Source of the DNA: Ficedula albicollis
Taxonomy: Eukaryota; Chordata; Aves; Passeriformes; Muscicapidae
NCBI RefSeq assembly: GCF_000247815.1
Contig: NC_021681.1
Location: 20,773,495-20,837,494 of the forward strand
Length of the DNA: 64,000 nucleotides
Reading direction: 5' to 3'
The position numbers were made by a program, and so were the translations under genes. This document shows positions 41,821 through 55,930 of this stretch, piece after piece. Under the pieces are notes generated by a model, which saw only the letters and a list, made by a program, of their open reading frames with translations, was not told where the DNA came from and made no database searches. The stretch's first letter is position 1. Each line of letters begins with the position of its first letter.

Positions 41821-43345
41821 TCTCCTGTGGCCTCTTTACTGACATCAGGATCAGGGACATCCCAGGCACTCCATGATCCATCCTGGAGCACACAGTCACT
41901 GAAATCAACCCCTTCCTCTTTCCCACCCACACCACCTCTTCCCAGTTCCCCTGGGCAGAACATTTTTCTGTCTCAGAAAGGAAAACACTGCAAGTCTAAA
42001 AAAAAAAAAATTCTGTAGTATTTCCCCAAAAGAGCCTGCAGCTTGCAGATGTTTCCTTGTACACTCACAAAGCTTACTGAACGGGCAAGAACCTTAGGAG
42101 TACATTAAACTAAATAATTTATTCTGGCTATTTTAAAAACAGAATAGGAATTAGAGAGTTGTGTAGAAGAAGTTTGATTTCACTACCAGAATCACAAGCA
42201 GTTTAATACAGGATCTGTGTTCTCACCTTTAGACACTGGATAAATAGGTATTTGCAAAAGAAAATCTATAGTCATAATGTATGTTTACATTTATTATTTT
42301 TAATAACTAACACATCCTCTTCTAAAATTAAAATATTTATAAAAATATTTATAGAGGAACCTTTCTCACAAAGTGTCCTTCTTTAGCTAGAACCACTGTT
42401 GGACACTTCATATGCAAAAGCCCAGAGCAGTTCTGCACCCATCAGCAGAGCTACAGCCAGAATTTATGTTCACATGTAGGCTGGAAATAGTTTAGGGGCA
42501 ATGTCCATTGGCATCCACAACCTTAATCAGCCCTGTGCTTGGGGACTGCTGTTTTCCATGCCCCTCTCCATCACAAGTCTTGCAGCAGTCCCCCTGGGAG
42601 CCCATGGGGGAGACTGTGGAGTAGAAGAAGGAACCAGGCCACTGTCTAGACACCGTGGCCACATCCCAACCTCTTCCCCTCTGCTGGAGTTTCCACACCT
42701 GCCACTGGCTTACCCTTCCCCTTAAAGTAACCACTGAGAAAGTACAAACACTAACTCAAAGCTGTCATTTCACCTACGTGCCACAACCCAACAAAACCAT
42801 CTTTGAAAAGTACACGCAAATTGGAAAATTGGCCAAACCCAAAAGCAGTGAATTACTCATGTCTTTTAGAGCTCTGCAGATGAATACTATATAATAGTAC
42901 TCGTTTATGCAACTATGAAGTATTTTCCACATCTCCATTTCAAGATGATTAGTTTTTCTTTTGGGGGAGTTCCTACCTGTCTGAAAGTAGGAAGAGGTGC
43001 AATTATCTTTTTTATGCAGCTGCTGGATATGGTAAAGCAGCGGGCTGGAACAGAGATCAAGACAAGGTAAAGATGGTTTGGTTTAGTCTGGCTTTCAGTA
43101 TTCAAACAGCACTAGGTAAAAAATTCAATTATAAAACTAATTATATCTTTAATTGCTTAAACAATCAGCCAGCTGACTTTATGGAGCTTTTTCTACTGTG
43201 CAGGTGTACTTGCAGGTGTTGGCTGCAACATAGAAGAATTACATTGTGGTATCCCAACTTCAGCACAGCACTGGGAGGACAAAATACTATGGTAATACAG
43301 ACACAAATGTATGAGAAAGGCAAGCTTTAAAAGGAAACATGATTC

Positions 43346-43415
43346 TATATATATACACACATATGTGTGTGTGTGTGTGTAAAAATTATACATATATATA
43401 TATGTATATGTATAA
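43346..43415 (+). repeat. Compound AT/AC/GT microsatellite
   Basis: The tract runs TATATATACACACATATGTG, then (TG)n, then AAAAATTATACATATATATA and TGTATATGTATA. The ACACACATATGTGTGT core is a near-perfect palindrome that could fold as a hairpin or cruciform. Confidence 0.85.
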
Positions 43416-44194
43416 CCTGCTTTATCTTCCTGTGAGGGATTGTCTTCCTGACATTTTTTCCTTTTGGACAGAATTATGGATGAATTTGACCAGAGTTTGC
43501 ACTTTGAGACAGTTGTGTTTCTGGCAATTACAGCACCATTAATAATTATGTATAGATAATAACCTACCAGAAATGCCTGTTTCTTTGTCATTTTAGCAGC
43601 ATGCTTGAATGAAACAGTCCTCTTCAAAAACTTGCTTTGTACATACAAAATAAATTACAAAAAGGCAGAAATTACAGTGAATTTGGTCCAAAATGTTCAA
43701 ATTGTTCAACCACATAACTCTTTTACCTCTTCCCTATATTTTATCAACTTTTACATACAAAAATTTTGTTTTAAAAAATTTAAAACAGATATTAATGTCT
43801 TTTCAAATCTCCTTTCTGTGTAAAAAATTAACACTTAATAAACCACTAAATGCAGCTTAAATTCACTAAAAAATTTTGCACCCCAGCATTTCTTTTAATT
43901 GAACTTAACCTTTCACTGAAAAAATAACTGTCAGTTTTAAATCTACACTCTCTTAACAGTCTTATTGGGAGGGAATCTTAAATTCTGACAAGTATAATTT
44001 TTTTTGAATGTACAATATATCATCTGCAATGGAAGAAGGTTAGACTCAACTATTTAAAACACAGGGAAAATAGGCATAGCACACTAAGGTTTTTCCACTA
44101 TAATATTACAATCAGAGTTTTGAAGCCTACAAAACCAAGAAAAACCACAGTAATGCCAGAGAAGGGTGTCAAGTAGCAAAGAACTGGCCAAAGA

Positions 44195-44302
44195 GCACGT
44201 GGTCCATAAAAAGGAGCCTCCCATCCCAAATCTGTGCAAAGACAATAAAGTGCACACGGTCCATAAAATGAGCCTCCCATCCCAAATCTGTGCAAAGACA
44301 AC
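44195..44302 (+). repeat. Tandem duplication, about 57-bp period, two diverged copies
   Basis: Both copies contain GGTCCATAAAA and GAGCCTCCCATCCCAAATCT followed by GTGCAAAGACAA. The copies lie at about 44195-44245 and 44252-44302, with small indels between them. Confidence 0.88.
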
Positions 44303-47300
44303 TGATTTCAAGCAGACTCTGCAGGAGCAGATTCCAAGAGGCCAGCTGGGTCACTGCCATGCAGTGATGTTTGCTGTTTTGTGAGCACACAATGAATCAG
44401 CTCACTTGCACAAATTAAGCTGGGCTGGAGTGTGTCAGTGAAGCTATGGCAGGATTCATTCCAATCATGACTGCACAAAAGATTTAAATATTCTAAATTC
44501 ACGTGTGAGCTGGGTAGCTTCAAAAGTCTAATCTGGACTCCATTTAAAATGTTATTTTTGCTGGATGAGAGAAAAAGCAGCTTCACTGGAAGACATTCTG
44601 TAGTGAGTCACAGCTGTTTAGTAGTAGTTTGAAACTGTCTGAAATATAGAAAACATTGAGAAGTCCTCTGCAACTTATAAGGCATCAGGAAGAATTTAGT
44701 CGTTATGTTTTCCACTGAGCTAATTTTGCAGCTGATTTGTTGTCTTCAAATAATCTGGTCTTCATCACTTGTACTTTCCATTTCTCTTATAAATTCAAAT
44801 TTTTTAATAACTTTCTGCCTGAAACTAAGGAAAGTTTTGACCATATGTTCCATGATGGCATTTGCAAAAGTCAAATTATAAAAACAGTGCTAGCAATCTA
44901 TTCCAGTACCGTTGTCAATGATTTCTCCTCTCTTCTAATACTCTAATTAATAAAATCACAATGTTTTCAATTAAAATTTGCTTCCAAGAAAAAAATATCA
45001 GTGGTTTAGTAAAAGATAAAGTGATATCCGATATGCAATACAGAGGTCCAGACACTCAAACTTGTGAGTCTAAAATACCTTGATTTCCAAGTAATTCTCT
45101 CAGTTTTAAATACATGCAAACCTAACTGAAAGCCAGACAGGAGGAAGAACTAAAAACTAAAACCCACAAATCCAAAAATCTCAGAGCATGTAATTTGATA
45201 CTTACACAGAAACTTACTTGCTTTATTATATCCTGAAAAATCTCAAGAGGCAGATCATGGATTTAGACACCTCTTGAACCATTAGTGCTACAGATATTAC
45301 TAAAACCTGCTGAAAATTATTACTTACTGCATTCACTACTCAAAGACCAGTATTTTCCAAGGATTTACCTCTCTATTGCATTAGCACTGATTTTTGTTCA
45401 TACAGAAAATAACACAGTATATCAGATAGAGCAGTGTAGTTACTCTGATGAACTCTGTGTGTTTTGTAAGGCAACCAGTGAAATTATGTTGAAAGCCCAA
45501 AATAAAATGATCAAGAGTACATGTAAACCTATAAACACACATAAATTGTAATATCAAACTTCAGCTTTTCTTTCTCCTCAGCTTTAGTCTGTCCTTGAGG
45601 AAAATCAAAGCACGGTGCACAGAAGCCTGATTGTAGACTGTCATTTTACAACAAATTATCTTTGTATTTCATGTATCAGATGTTATTAGCAGAAAGCAAA
45701 CACAAATTTTGAAAAATAAAATAATTTTCCCCAGAATAATTTCCACAGTGACAGAGGCAAGCACGGAAAATACATTTTTGTGACTGTGTTTTATTCTCAA
45801 AAAGAACAGACAAACCAGGGCTGAGGACATCTTGTAAAAAGTCATGATGATTTACAGCAAACCATTTTAGAACATATGCTGCATATGCATGGTTAAAACC
45901 ATTACACAATGTTCTATTTTCCAGCTAACTTCTGCTCAGCTGCTGGCTTTGGAGGAGGAAAATATCCTGAAGTGAAGGACACAAAGGACAAACTCAGGTA
46001 TCAGGCAGGGCACACCTAAACCTACAGAATCACAGGGCTGAGTAAAAAATAAACAGGCACACACTCCCATCCCAGCAAGTACCCACTCACCCACACTCCA
46101 AGCAGGGGCAGCAGATCCTCCTGGCTGCTGTACAACAGGCTAAGCTTCATTAAAGAATTACACATCCCTAAAGAGGTAAATGACACGGGGGTTATATGAT
46201 GCATTTTGAGTGTTTAAATTTTGTTGAACTGAGTGCGGTGGGTAAACCTTGGCCAGCTCCCAGACCCTACCCAGCCACGCTCTCACTATCCCTATTGCAC
46301 AGGGTGAGAGGAAAGATGGAGATGATCACTGATCAGGCTACAACAGAGAGATCACTCACCAATTTCCATCATGGGCAAAACAGTGCCAGCAATCTCCAGC
46401 TAAAATAGGTTTGGATAGTGAGAAACAACCCCAAAAAGATTAGAACAGCACTGTCACCCTGCCCTTTTCCAGGCTCAGTTCTCTCCCCTGCCTGTCCAGC
46501 AACCTTGTCCCTTCTTAAATACACTTCCAGACACATCACTGACTTTGCTGATGGCCTCAGCTGTGGCCTGCAGTGGAACAAATCCTTAACAATTCCTGCC
46601 TTCCTTGTCCCTTCCTCTGAAATCAAATCCTATTGGCAATGTTTGAGGAATGCTCATGTCAATTTTTCTGTCTGAATAAGGTCCACCATTCACAACTCTG
46701 GGGACACCATGCATTTCCCATGTCACTGATGTTTTCACCCAAATTCCTGTAATATGGCTCACAGGACCAGCTGTTAACCATAACCTGAACCATGCATGCC
46801 TTCCAAACACACCCCTTTTTTTCCTACTGCTATAACCTCTGCAGAACAATTCCCTAAAACAACATTACACTTCAAACCCCAGCTGATGCCATAAGATTGT
46901 ATTTTACAGCTGTTATATTTCAGCATTTTTAAGCTCACAGTATTTTCTATGATGCCATCTGAACTCTTCATGAAGTAATTTCTCTTCCCCCTCTGCACAG
47001 ATAGGGATTCCATTACGAGGCACCTTATCCCATGTGCAGGGTTCTTAGTGCTTATCACAATGACACTTTTCGATTTACATAGTAGGATTGACAAATAGAT
47101 TCTATCCACATTTTTGTTTACTGAGCCATTTCCTGTGGGGAAACAAATTTAATTTGAAACAGCTCTGAAATCTAGTGATGGAGAAATCTAATATGTGTCT
47201 GCCATACGAAGGTGGGTGAAAGGAAGTGCAGCAGTCAAAAAGTCAAAATGGAAAAAGAAAAGTAGACAGGGAAGGCACTCAAGTTTTACACTATTCTTCT

Positions 47301-50037
47301 AAACTTTATTTTCAATTTTTGCCATGCAAGTCTCTTACTTCCTCATCGAGCTTCTTAATACTGTATGATTACTTCCTTGAGTTCCACTCCCTAGATCTAT
47401 TTCATTTCAAAACCAGGGACACAGAAGAAAGATTTCTAAAAATGAAGGACACTAGTCTTTGGCTGTCAAGAATCACAAAGACAGAAATGATGCTCTCAAA
47501 GGCTCCTATGATTGTTTCAGGACTGATATGATTTAGGATTGGAAGAGTCTTAAGAACAGAAGAATTAAATTATGAAACAGAGCTGCAGAAACTTTCACAT
47601 AAGTGCTGTTCACTTCCCCTTCTCATCATTACTTTTTCCCCTTTGTTAAACAGAGATCAATAAAATCATTCCAGGCGTAGGTAGCTGGCATCTCAAACCC
47701 ATCCTCAAGCTATTTCTATACATTCGAGATGATTCATATGCAGAACTGCAGCATTTAATCTTCATGAAACAGAAAATGTGAGCTGAAACCTCATGAGAAC
47801 TCCAAAATTCTCTCTGAACTATTACATAAATCCCATTTTAAAATGTTGTCAACTTTGAGAAAAGATCTGTAAATTATACCATTTCCTGAAGACTTTTTTT
47901 TCTAGGAAAAAACTGAAGAGTTCCAGTACTCTGATACCACCGAGAAATTTATTTTCAGACTGAAAGAACACGAGAAACAAAGGCAGCAGCACGAAAATCC
48001 AAGTTTCCTACCTTTTATTCACCAAGTACAAGACTAGCTTTGGATCACTCAAGCTACCAGGAATTTCCCAGTGAAAGGGAGAATGCTGGTAGGAGCAGCC
48101 TGGAGATTGTGATAGTAACAGCTCTTCTGGCAAAGTGTGAAGTGCAGATGGTGTCAAAGATACGCCAATAACTTAAGCAGGAGCTTCCAATAAAATCTCT
48201 TGTAGTGCTTACTAGACTCTGTGAATCAAAGTGAAAGGGGCAGCCTGGGCTCTCTGGCTCTTTCATTCCCCACGTGGGCAGTTTAACTACTGTACATCCA
48301 AGTGCATCCCCCAGGGAGAAGCCTGCACTCCAGATGTATTTGTGTCTGTCCCAGGCATGAGCTACCTCTAAGCATGTCAATTCACAGTCTCCACAGAAGG
48401 AAAATCATCATCAGAAACACAGGAATGACTTCCATCTGATCTACCTTCCAGTGACAAAACCATTGAAGGGTTTTCTCAAGTATTCCAAGTAATCCTTTGA
48501 TCTCTTTCCAGCTCATCATGGCATTCAGTGATCAAAATATAAATTATCTTAAACATGGTAACCTGCTCCTGCTTATGAATGTTGCTCAGACACTTAAAAC
48601 CACAGACAAGCCACACAAAGGCTTCTACCAGAAACCATCAATGCACTTGTATCACCACTGTCCATATAATTAAACTTCTCTTTCCCAAACTGGAGATTGG
48701 AATACACACTGCAGACGAGATCATTTACTGACAGAAAACTAACACATAAGGTTTAAACACTGAAGTGGCATCTTCATGTTGGTGTATCTGTTTTAATTAG
48801 CTTTACTTTTCATGTAGGGTAAATAAAACATTAACGAGTCAGCCAGACAGAGACACCACAAACTGTTTTTCAAATAGCTCCATGAAATGAGCAAGAATAA
48901 AGCTTGAAGAGTGTTATATTTACCTCTGTAGCTCCCAGGGCACTTTTAAGAACACTAGGTCAGGTACACTGAGACACTGAGAAAATGTGCAATTTCTTTC
49001 CCACTGAGCTGTCAAGGCACTCATGCTGTGAATAGCTAACACCCTTCTTTGACAACCAGGCAAATATTTCTATTTTCTGCCATTCTAGGCGTGACGTATC
49101 TCCACGTTGCTTCAGTTGATTTAGTGCCAATTTAAGTCAAACTTTAGATGTCTGAGCCAGTAACCGGACAAAATATTCCTGATGAAGCCTTGCCACAAAC
49201 TCATAGACTGCTACCTAAAACATTTCCAACCAGTTAAATAGTAAAGAGGGCTGTAAAGCTGAAAAAGCTGCAGAGAAGCAGAACACACATTCACTGAACT
49301 GCCAGAATGAAGATTTAAGTAGCACATACAAGTCAAATATGCTGCTGCTTCTATTTATTGTTAACATTGCTTCAAAAACAACTTCCTTATATAAAATCAA
49401 TTAAGATGATGTTGTTCCTTGAGACTGTGTTGTTCCTTGAAATCAATTCTGTATTTCCCATCTTTCAAAAATGCATGTATTTATAGAAGCAAAATTAATA
49501 ACCAAGTCTAGTCGGGCAAGGACAAATGATCACATCTTATTCAAGTGACAGTAGCACACAGATAATATAAACATTATTTTTTGTTAATACTTACAAAATG
49601 TATGATTACATTTCACTTGCAGCTACTGACCAAAAGTTTTCACTTCTGACACTATGAAAGAGGAAGACAGAATGAAGGGAACAATTCTTTCAGTGGGGAC
49701 AGATGCTGTGGAAAATGCTCTGAAACCACCGGATCAGTACTTTAGAGTTTTGGGTTTTGTCCATGGGATAAGAATAAGCAGGTAGCAATAACGGTTTAGT
49801 GTGTGAATACTCAAATACAAAACACAATAAACTCTTGAGAATGCAGACTTTGTGCCAAGAGTTTAAAGCACTTCTGAGACTGGATTCCATCCTTGAAGCC
49901 AGGCTGCATTACACAGCATTTCCTCACTCAGAGCCTTTATTTCCAGCAGGATTTGGTTTAGTGTTCTAACTCCCACACTTCCAATCTACAGAGAATTACA
50001 ATGCACAATAAGTGACGAAGCCCTGACCAGTACTCAC

Positions 50038-50188
50038 CAATACTGGCATACCCAGGCGTGGATGGATCTCCTCCGCTGTTCAAGGAGACCATAAAAGCTT
50101 TATCAGCAAGGTCTGCAGTCTTTGGCAAGTCACAAGGATCAGTGTAAAGGAGAACACCACCAAACCCTGCATCTTCCAGCAGAGAAAG
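50038..50188 (-). CDS. NAALADL2: NAALADL2 exon, C-terminal half of the PA domain
   Basis: This is a 151-nt exon, phase 0 at its start and phase 1 at its end, encoding 50 residues plus one base. The acceptor on the minus strand reads TTTGTTCCCTCAG followed by CTTTCTCTG. The donor reads AGTATTG followed by GTGAGTA. The peptide opens LSLLEDAGFGGVLLYTDPCD and contains AFMVSLNSGGDPSTPGYASI. DPCDLPKT followed by GGDPSTPGY is distinctive for NAALADL2; glutamate carboxypeptidase II has GVILYSDP and GDPLTPGYP at the same places. The PA domain sits on the extracellular side and in relatives helps close the substrate or partner pocket. Open reading continues a little past both splice sites, but the flanking residues no longer resemble the family. 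The assignment rests on recalled family sequences, not on a search. Confidence 0.95.
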
Positions 50189-50590
50189 CTGAGGGAACAA
50201 AGCAACACGGGTGACCATTAACAACAGCAGTGTCAGAGCACATAATTTTTTTTAATTACTGCTGAGATTGAGGCATCCCCATGCACCACGTTCTGACCCA
50301 GACTGCTCTGAACCAAGCTGCACTGCCAAAGTGCTGGTACCACCTTAACAGGATTTCCCATGATATAAACACCACCCTGAAAATGCCTCAGTTTTGAAAA
50401 TAATGCCACTAAAACATCTTGAGTTGACCTTCCCTATTTTCCATGTTATTACCTGTAGGATGTCCTTGCTTAGTTCAAGGACACAGCACATACTGGATGT
50501 TTGCCTACCCTGGCATCAGCCTTCCACAGGATTGCTGGACACAGTTACTCTTCAGTTAAGAGAGAAAACAGGAGTTTACAGAACATTATA

Positions 50591-50739
50591 CAAAGTATAA
50601 TTAAATTTAAAACTCCAGTCTATCTCACCCAAATGTTTGGATCTGCCTCCTGTCAGACAAACAGCAAAAGTATAATTAAATTTAGAACTCCAGTCTATCT
50701 CACCCAAGTGTTTGGATCTGCCTCCTGTCAGACAAACAG
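50591..50739 (+). repeat. Tandem duplication, period 75, two copies
   Basis: Copies at about 50591-50664 and 50665-50739 share AAAGTATAATTAAATTTA through GTCAGACAAACAG. They show two mismatches and one extra A. The block lies about 0.4 kb upstream of the PA exon acceptor in transcript terms. Confidence 0.93.
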
Positions 50740-51447
50740 CTTTTATTTTGTCTCATTAGAACACCAAAGCTTGAGTTGCAACTGGCAATTGGAGTTTCCA
50801 AAAATCTACAGATCTGGCCTGGAATATCAGGCAAACTTCCCCAAAGTCAAGGACAAAAGCATCCAAATACCATAACCTGCAGCAGCTTTTTTGACTGGGA
50901 AACCCCAGGTTTTTTCTTTTATAGAGAACTGAAAAATAAGGGGATTTTATCCTGAAATGAATGAAATCGAACTGTAATGTGGCAGATACTCCCATGAAAT
51001 GAGATGACCTTTCTGTGTAATGCTCTGCATACTTGGAATTGACTGAAGACTACTCACTGATACAAAGCTATATTAATTTTTCAGACAGAAGTAATTCAGG
51101 TATTTAAGGATTATCTTACTATTCACTGAGCTGCTCTACTGAGGACTTTCCAAATGTCTCCAAATGGTCTCAAGAATGACTGCAGGTCATGTTTCTCCAC
51201 AACTCTCATTTCACAGGAACCTGAGAACTTTTTACTACACCTCTGTTGCTCAGTTCAGTCCTTTTATTCTTCTGTATGTATATAATTTTCAATTTATCTT
51301 CTAGCTGCTGGTACTAAGGAATGTTTATGCACAGTTCTTGTGGCTTTACAAGTATGTAAATTACATGAATATATGGCATTCAGTCTGAGCCTCATAAGCA
51401 CTTGGTGTTCAGTTCTGTTTTACTCGACAGCTAAGACAGAAAAAAAT

Positions 51448-51504
51448 ATAAAAATAGCAGCCTACTATTTGCAATATTATAAAAATAGCAAACTACTATT
51501 TGCC
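51448..51504 (+). repeat. Short tandem duplication, about 30-bp units
   Basis: TATAAAAATAGCAGCCTACT and TATAAAAATAGCAAACTACT are each followed by ATTTGC. It is small and AT-rich, so it may be simple replication slippage. Confidence 0.7.
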
Positions 51505-54500
51505 ATTTCTGTAAGTAAATATATCTAATATTGTGATTTGCTAAGACTTTGACACTTATCTGAATTCAGATAAGCAGATGCAAGTTGAACCTGTGAGTCA
51601 CCTAATCCTACCTATCTTACTCAAACAATCAATCCACAGATGAAAAGGGATTCTTTGAGAGAACTCTAGTCAGAATAATAGGAGAGTGAGAGAAGGTGAT
51701 TAGCTCAGATGCTCAAAAATATATTACAGACCTTAAATGTAATGCAGGGATAGGGATTTCAGAAATGGTAGGTTCATTTATTATTGTTTTCAATTCATGT
51801 TTATATTCAGATATTCAGACAGGATTTGACTGCACAAAAAATAGGGTGGGAGAACTAGGGACACATCATAGCTAAATGATGTAACAGGCAGAATTTAAAA
51901 TAACAACTGCCTTTTCCTACCTCCATATCCAGTATCATTTTATTAATCCCTGGTTTATTTAATAGCACACAAAACAGGAAATACAGACACCTTTTTTTTT
52001 TTCTTTTAAGGAGAATTTAAAAAACTTTGTACTTAAAAACAACAAAAAACACTACTAAATCCCTCACTTTCAGTGTGAGAAACTAAGTACACCTCTGTTA
52101 TTCACAAAGTGCAGCAACCATTGCTGCCATGGCTACAATCTCCAGTAAGGAGTTGTGTCACACCCATGAAATTACAAAACAGCCTTCAGATTTCAGCTAT
52201 AATTGCTGCTTTTTAACTTTACAGGAGTGACAGCACAACTATATCAACAATAAATGTGCATTGTTGATTCCATTTTCATCCTAAATACCTCAACACTTTA
52301 CCAGCTTTAAATTGTCCAAGCACAAAGAAGCCAAAGAAAGCTCTGCATATTTTTTTACAAGGCAGAAGATTGTAGATTAATTCCTTCAGGTAAACCAGTG
52401 CACATCTATTCAAATGAATGGATTATCTTAGATTGCAAAACCATCTAACAGCAAAAGCTGCTCTTTGTGATTTTGGATATATGCACTGCCCCTCTCACAA
52501 AGCCATAAATATCTCAGAATAAACTGAAACAGCAGAACCCTTGAAAACAGATGCCAGTGCCCACTGTTAACCCTTTCGTTATTTATGGGTGCTTAAGTCC
52601 TCAGTTTTTAGAGTTACCTTAAAAAATGTGACTGTTTCAATTCAGTATATTAAATCCCCCCATAAAACATTCTGGACTCAATTTAATCTAATATGAGACA
52701 CTTGCTGCTTTATCAAAGGCTCTGTCGTGTACCTGGGGACAGATCAGCCTTGTAAACTCTACACACCACCAGGCACCATTAAAGTGCCTTTTAAAGATGA
52801 TATGGCTGAAGCAGTGAAAAGACAGATTGCAACAGTCTACAGAACTTAGTTTGGCTCTAAGGGGAAAATTCAAAGCTGCTTCTCTGTTTTAACTGCACCA
52901 TCTCTGAGATGTGGCAGAGGAAACATTTACCTTCTGCACTGACACACAGGAACACAGACCAGGTCTCTGCTCCACATTTCAGGCAAGCTTTACAGGTATT
53001 GGGTCCAAAATAAGCAAGCTGAGCATGACTATTTGCTGAGGAAAAAGAAAGGCAGCAACAAGAAACAGGGACCACTACCTCTCATAGGTGGCTTTAATGT
53101 GTTTTAGTTCTCCTGAGGCCAGTAAGCACCTGAATGAACACTAAATTGGGGGTTATATTAATGATCTGAACACAGAAGAAAGCTACCAAAGAGAACAGAC
53201 TGCAGCCTCTGTGCATCTCAGCAAAATGCATAAGAGCTGCCCATCAATGACTGGTGACAAGCAGCGAAGCAATGCACCAGCTACTGGCCTCAAGCTGCAT
53301 TTGTTATTTTCCACCTGAGAGCGAAGTCTGACTCTCTGGTGATCTTCTCCCCTGGCCTCTTCATAGCTGAGACCATCCTTGCACCCTGTAAGCACCAAAC
53401 AGCCCCAAACCAATCAGGTAATCAGCTTCCTTGTTTTCCAGGGACTGCACTGCACTGGTTACCTGCTAACCCCAGAGCCTCAGAAAATTAAGGACGTGCA
53501 CACTGAGGCATGGAGCTGTTCCAGCAGCAGCCTCTCTCTCCAGCTGCAAATAGAGTGACTGAAGCAGCACCTCTCTGAGGTTCTGGGCATGGGAGCCACA
53601 TCTGGGGTTGAGTTTAAGCTGTCATTTCATGGGCAGAGAGCAGAAAATCACAACATGCTTTGGCCTCACCTGGATTACAGCAACTATGAGTGCAGAGACG
53701 GCCAAGAAAGGGTTTCCTACACTATTCTCTCACTGCATCTGGGCAGCTGAGATCCTGTTTCTAGAACCTATGATCCAACAAGACCCTAATGCTTAAAGAT
53801 AATTAAATAAGCATGGCGTATTTTCCTGCCTTTTGTTGATTCCCAGCAACAGCTCTGCTGACAAATAATTTAGAAAGTAGCAATGCATGATCAACCTACC
53901 GGGGCATCACAACACAGAATATTCCTAACAGTGACTGGTTAACAAGGCTCATGAATGCACCAGGAAAAAAGAAAAAAAAGATGATGCATGCAACTGTGGA
54001 TTATATCAACCTACTAATTACATATTAAAATAGCTTCTCATTATTAACAATTCTCCTCATAATATTTGCAAGTGGTTCCAGAATATGGACTAACCTTCTG
54101 AGAGCCCACTGTACAGCCAGTTCTCCTCCTCACGGTGTTCACAGTATCAGCAGTGCAGTTTGTGCTTTATGAGCTACAACACCAGCCCTACTGCTGATAA
54201 ATATTGCTCAAGTCCACTTTCTAGACTTGTCCACTTATGTGTCCTGATCCACAGAAAGGACTGAGCCACTGATTAGCTGGCACAGAAAACTTATTTCACA
54301 GGAGGAAGTATCTCAGTGTATTCCCTGCAAGTTCAATGAAAATGGGATATTGAGCAGCCAAGAGGCAGATGCTGTTAATACATGACTGAGAAGGCATTAA
54401 CAAAAACTGAAGAGCTTACTCCTTAATGGAAGGGGGGAAAACATGGAAGGAGTCAAGACACACAGTGACAGATGTAAAGGAATACAGAAACTTGTCCACA

Positions 54501-55779
54501 GATGAGACACCACAAAATCCAGCCTCAAGAAACAGAGCTGTGGAAAACCTATTCACTAATCCACGGAACAACCTGTTCTTTTATTGACTGATACATTATT
54601 TAAGAGAAAGTTCAGTACAAGATACACTGGCTTACAGTTCTGTATAGCAAGGGACTTTGCCATCGTGGAAGGTGCCATTCTTACTCAAAACAAATCACCA
54701 ACAGTGTGTCTGGAAAACTTGATTTAAAATATAGCAACTTCCAAACACATTCCACCACTTGTAGAGAGATATTCAAATCCAATTTTAGCACTGAAAAAAA
54801 AAATAAAAATTATCTAGATCTTTTAATTTCATCATAGGTTCCCTACTGTTACTAAGGTCAATACAAATCCAGTGGCATTTTCTTATTTGATCTAATTCTA
54901 CTTTCAACTCTATTACATATGGCTTCAGACTTTCAATCCTTACATAATAGTAAATAAAACAATATAAATTAGCTGCACAACATTATTTAAGAGTTGTCTT
55001 CTATCTCATTATAATACCATGTACTATGCTAGTATATTTTAAAAGCCTACATTTCAAAAAGCCCTTTAAGCACACCTTGATGTCTGAAGTTAGAAGTGCC
55101 TAAAAATGTAGCTCTAATCTTCAGAAGTCATTTATGTGAATGGATTTCACACTATTGAAAGGGTATCCTCACTCCTGTGCACAGGTAATCACACTAATAG
55201 ATAATACTAGGCTGCTCATTGAAACTTCTCAGAGGTTTTTGAAGGTTTTTCTATATCAAAAATATGTCTGTGTCTGGCAAAGTAACAGAACCCTAAATAA
55301 AGAGATAAATCATGCTTTAGCTACAAGCACTTAGAGAGTCTTAGGGAGTTGGGTTTTTTTAACACTTAAAAGGGCAAGGCAGTTTACACTACTTAAATCT
55401 CCTTAAAGCTGCACACAAAATTGCAAAAATTGTATTTTACACAACGACTGCCTCAGTGTTAATGACATCACAGCTCATTAGACAGCAAAGGCCTTTAAGT
55501 GTCAGCTACTGACAGCAAAGTTAATTTGGGATCATGTTGTTATTCTAACATACAACCTCCTCCATGGAACTTCAGGCCAAAACTCTTCCCCTTCCTAAAG
55601 GCAGATTCACAATCTCGCTGTTTATTACAAGTCCATTCAGTGTTAACAAAGCAAAACATGGACACAGCACATTCATAAAATAAGAAACAATATCCTGTTT
55701 ATATGTTGTCTCTATATAATTATGATCCCCTTTCCTCTTTTCTCTGTCCCTTCCAGGTAAACCTTACAAAAATGCATGA

Positions 55780-55930
55780 AATTTTATACATATGGAGCAT
55801 GGAAAGAAAAATAAAAACTAATTAGTGAAACAATAATTGTATATCAAAAATACCAGAATTTTATACATATGGAACATGGAAAGAAAAATAAAAACTAATT
55901 AGTGAAACAATAATTGCATATCAAAAATAC
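55780..55930 (+). repeat. Tandem duplication, period 77, two copies
   Basis: Copies at 55780-55853 and 55857-55930 share ATTTTATACATATGGA through ATATCAAAAATAC with two mismatches. Confidence 0.94.

Noticed and set aside
43193..43648. 151-codon minus-strand ORF
   Set aside because: Crosses the compound AT/GT microsatellite (Tyr-Thr repeats) and has no domain.
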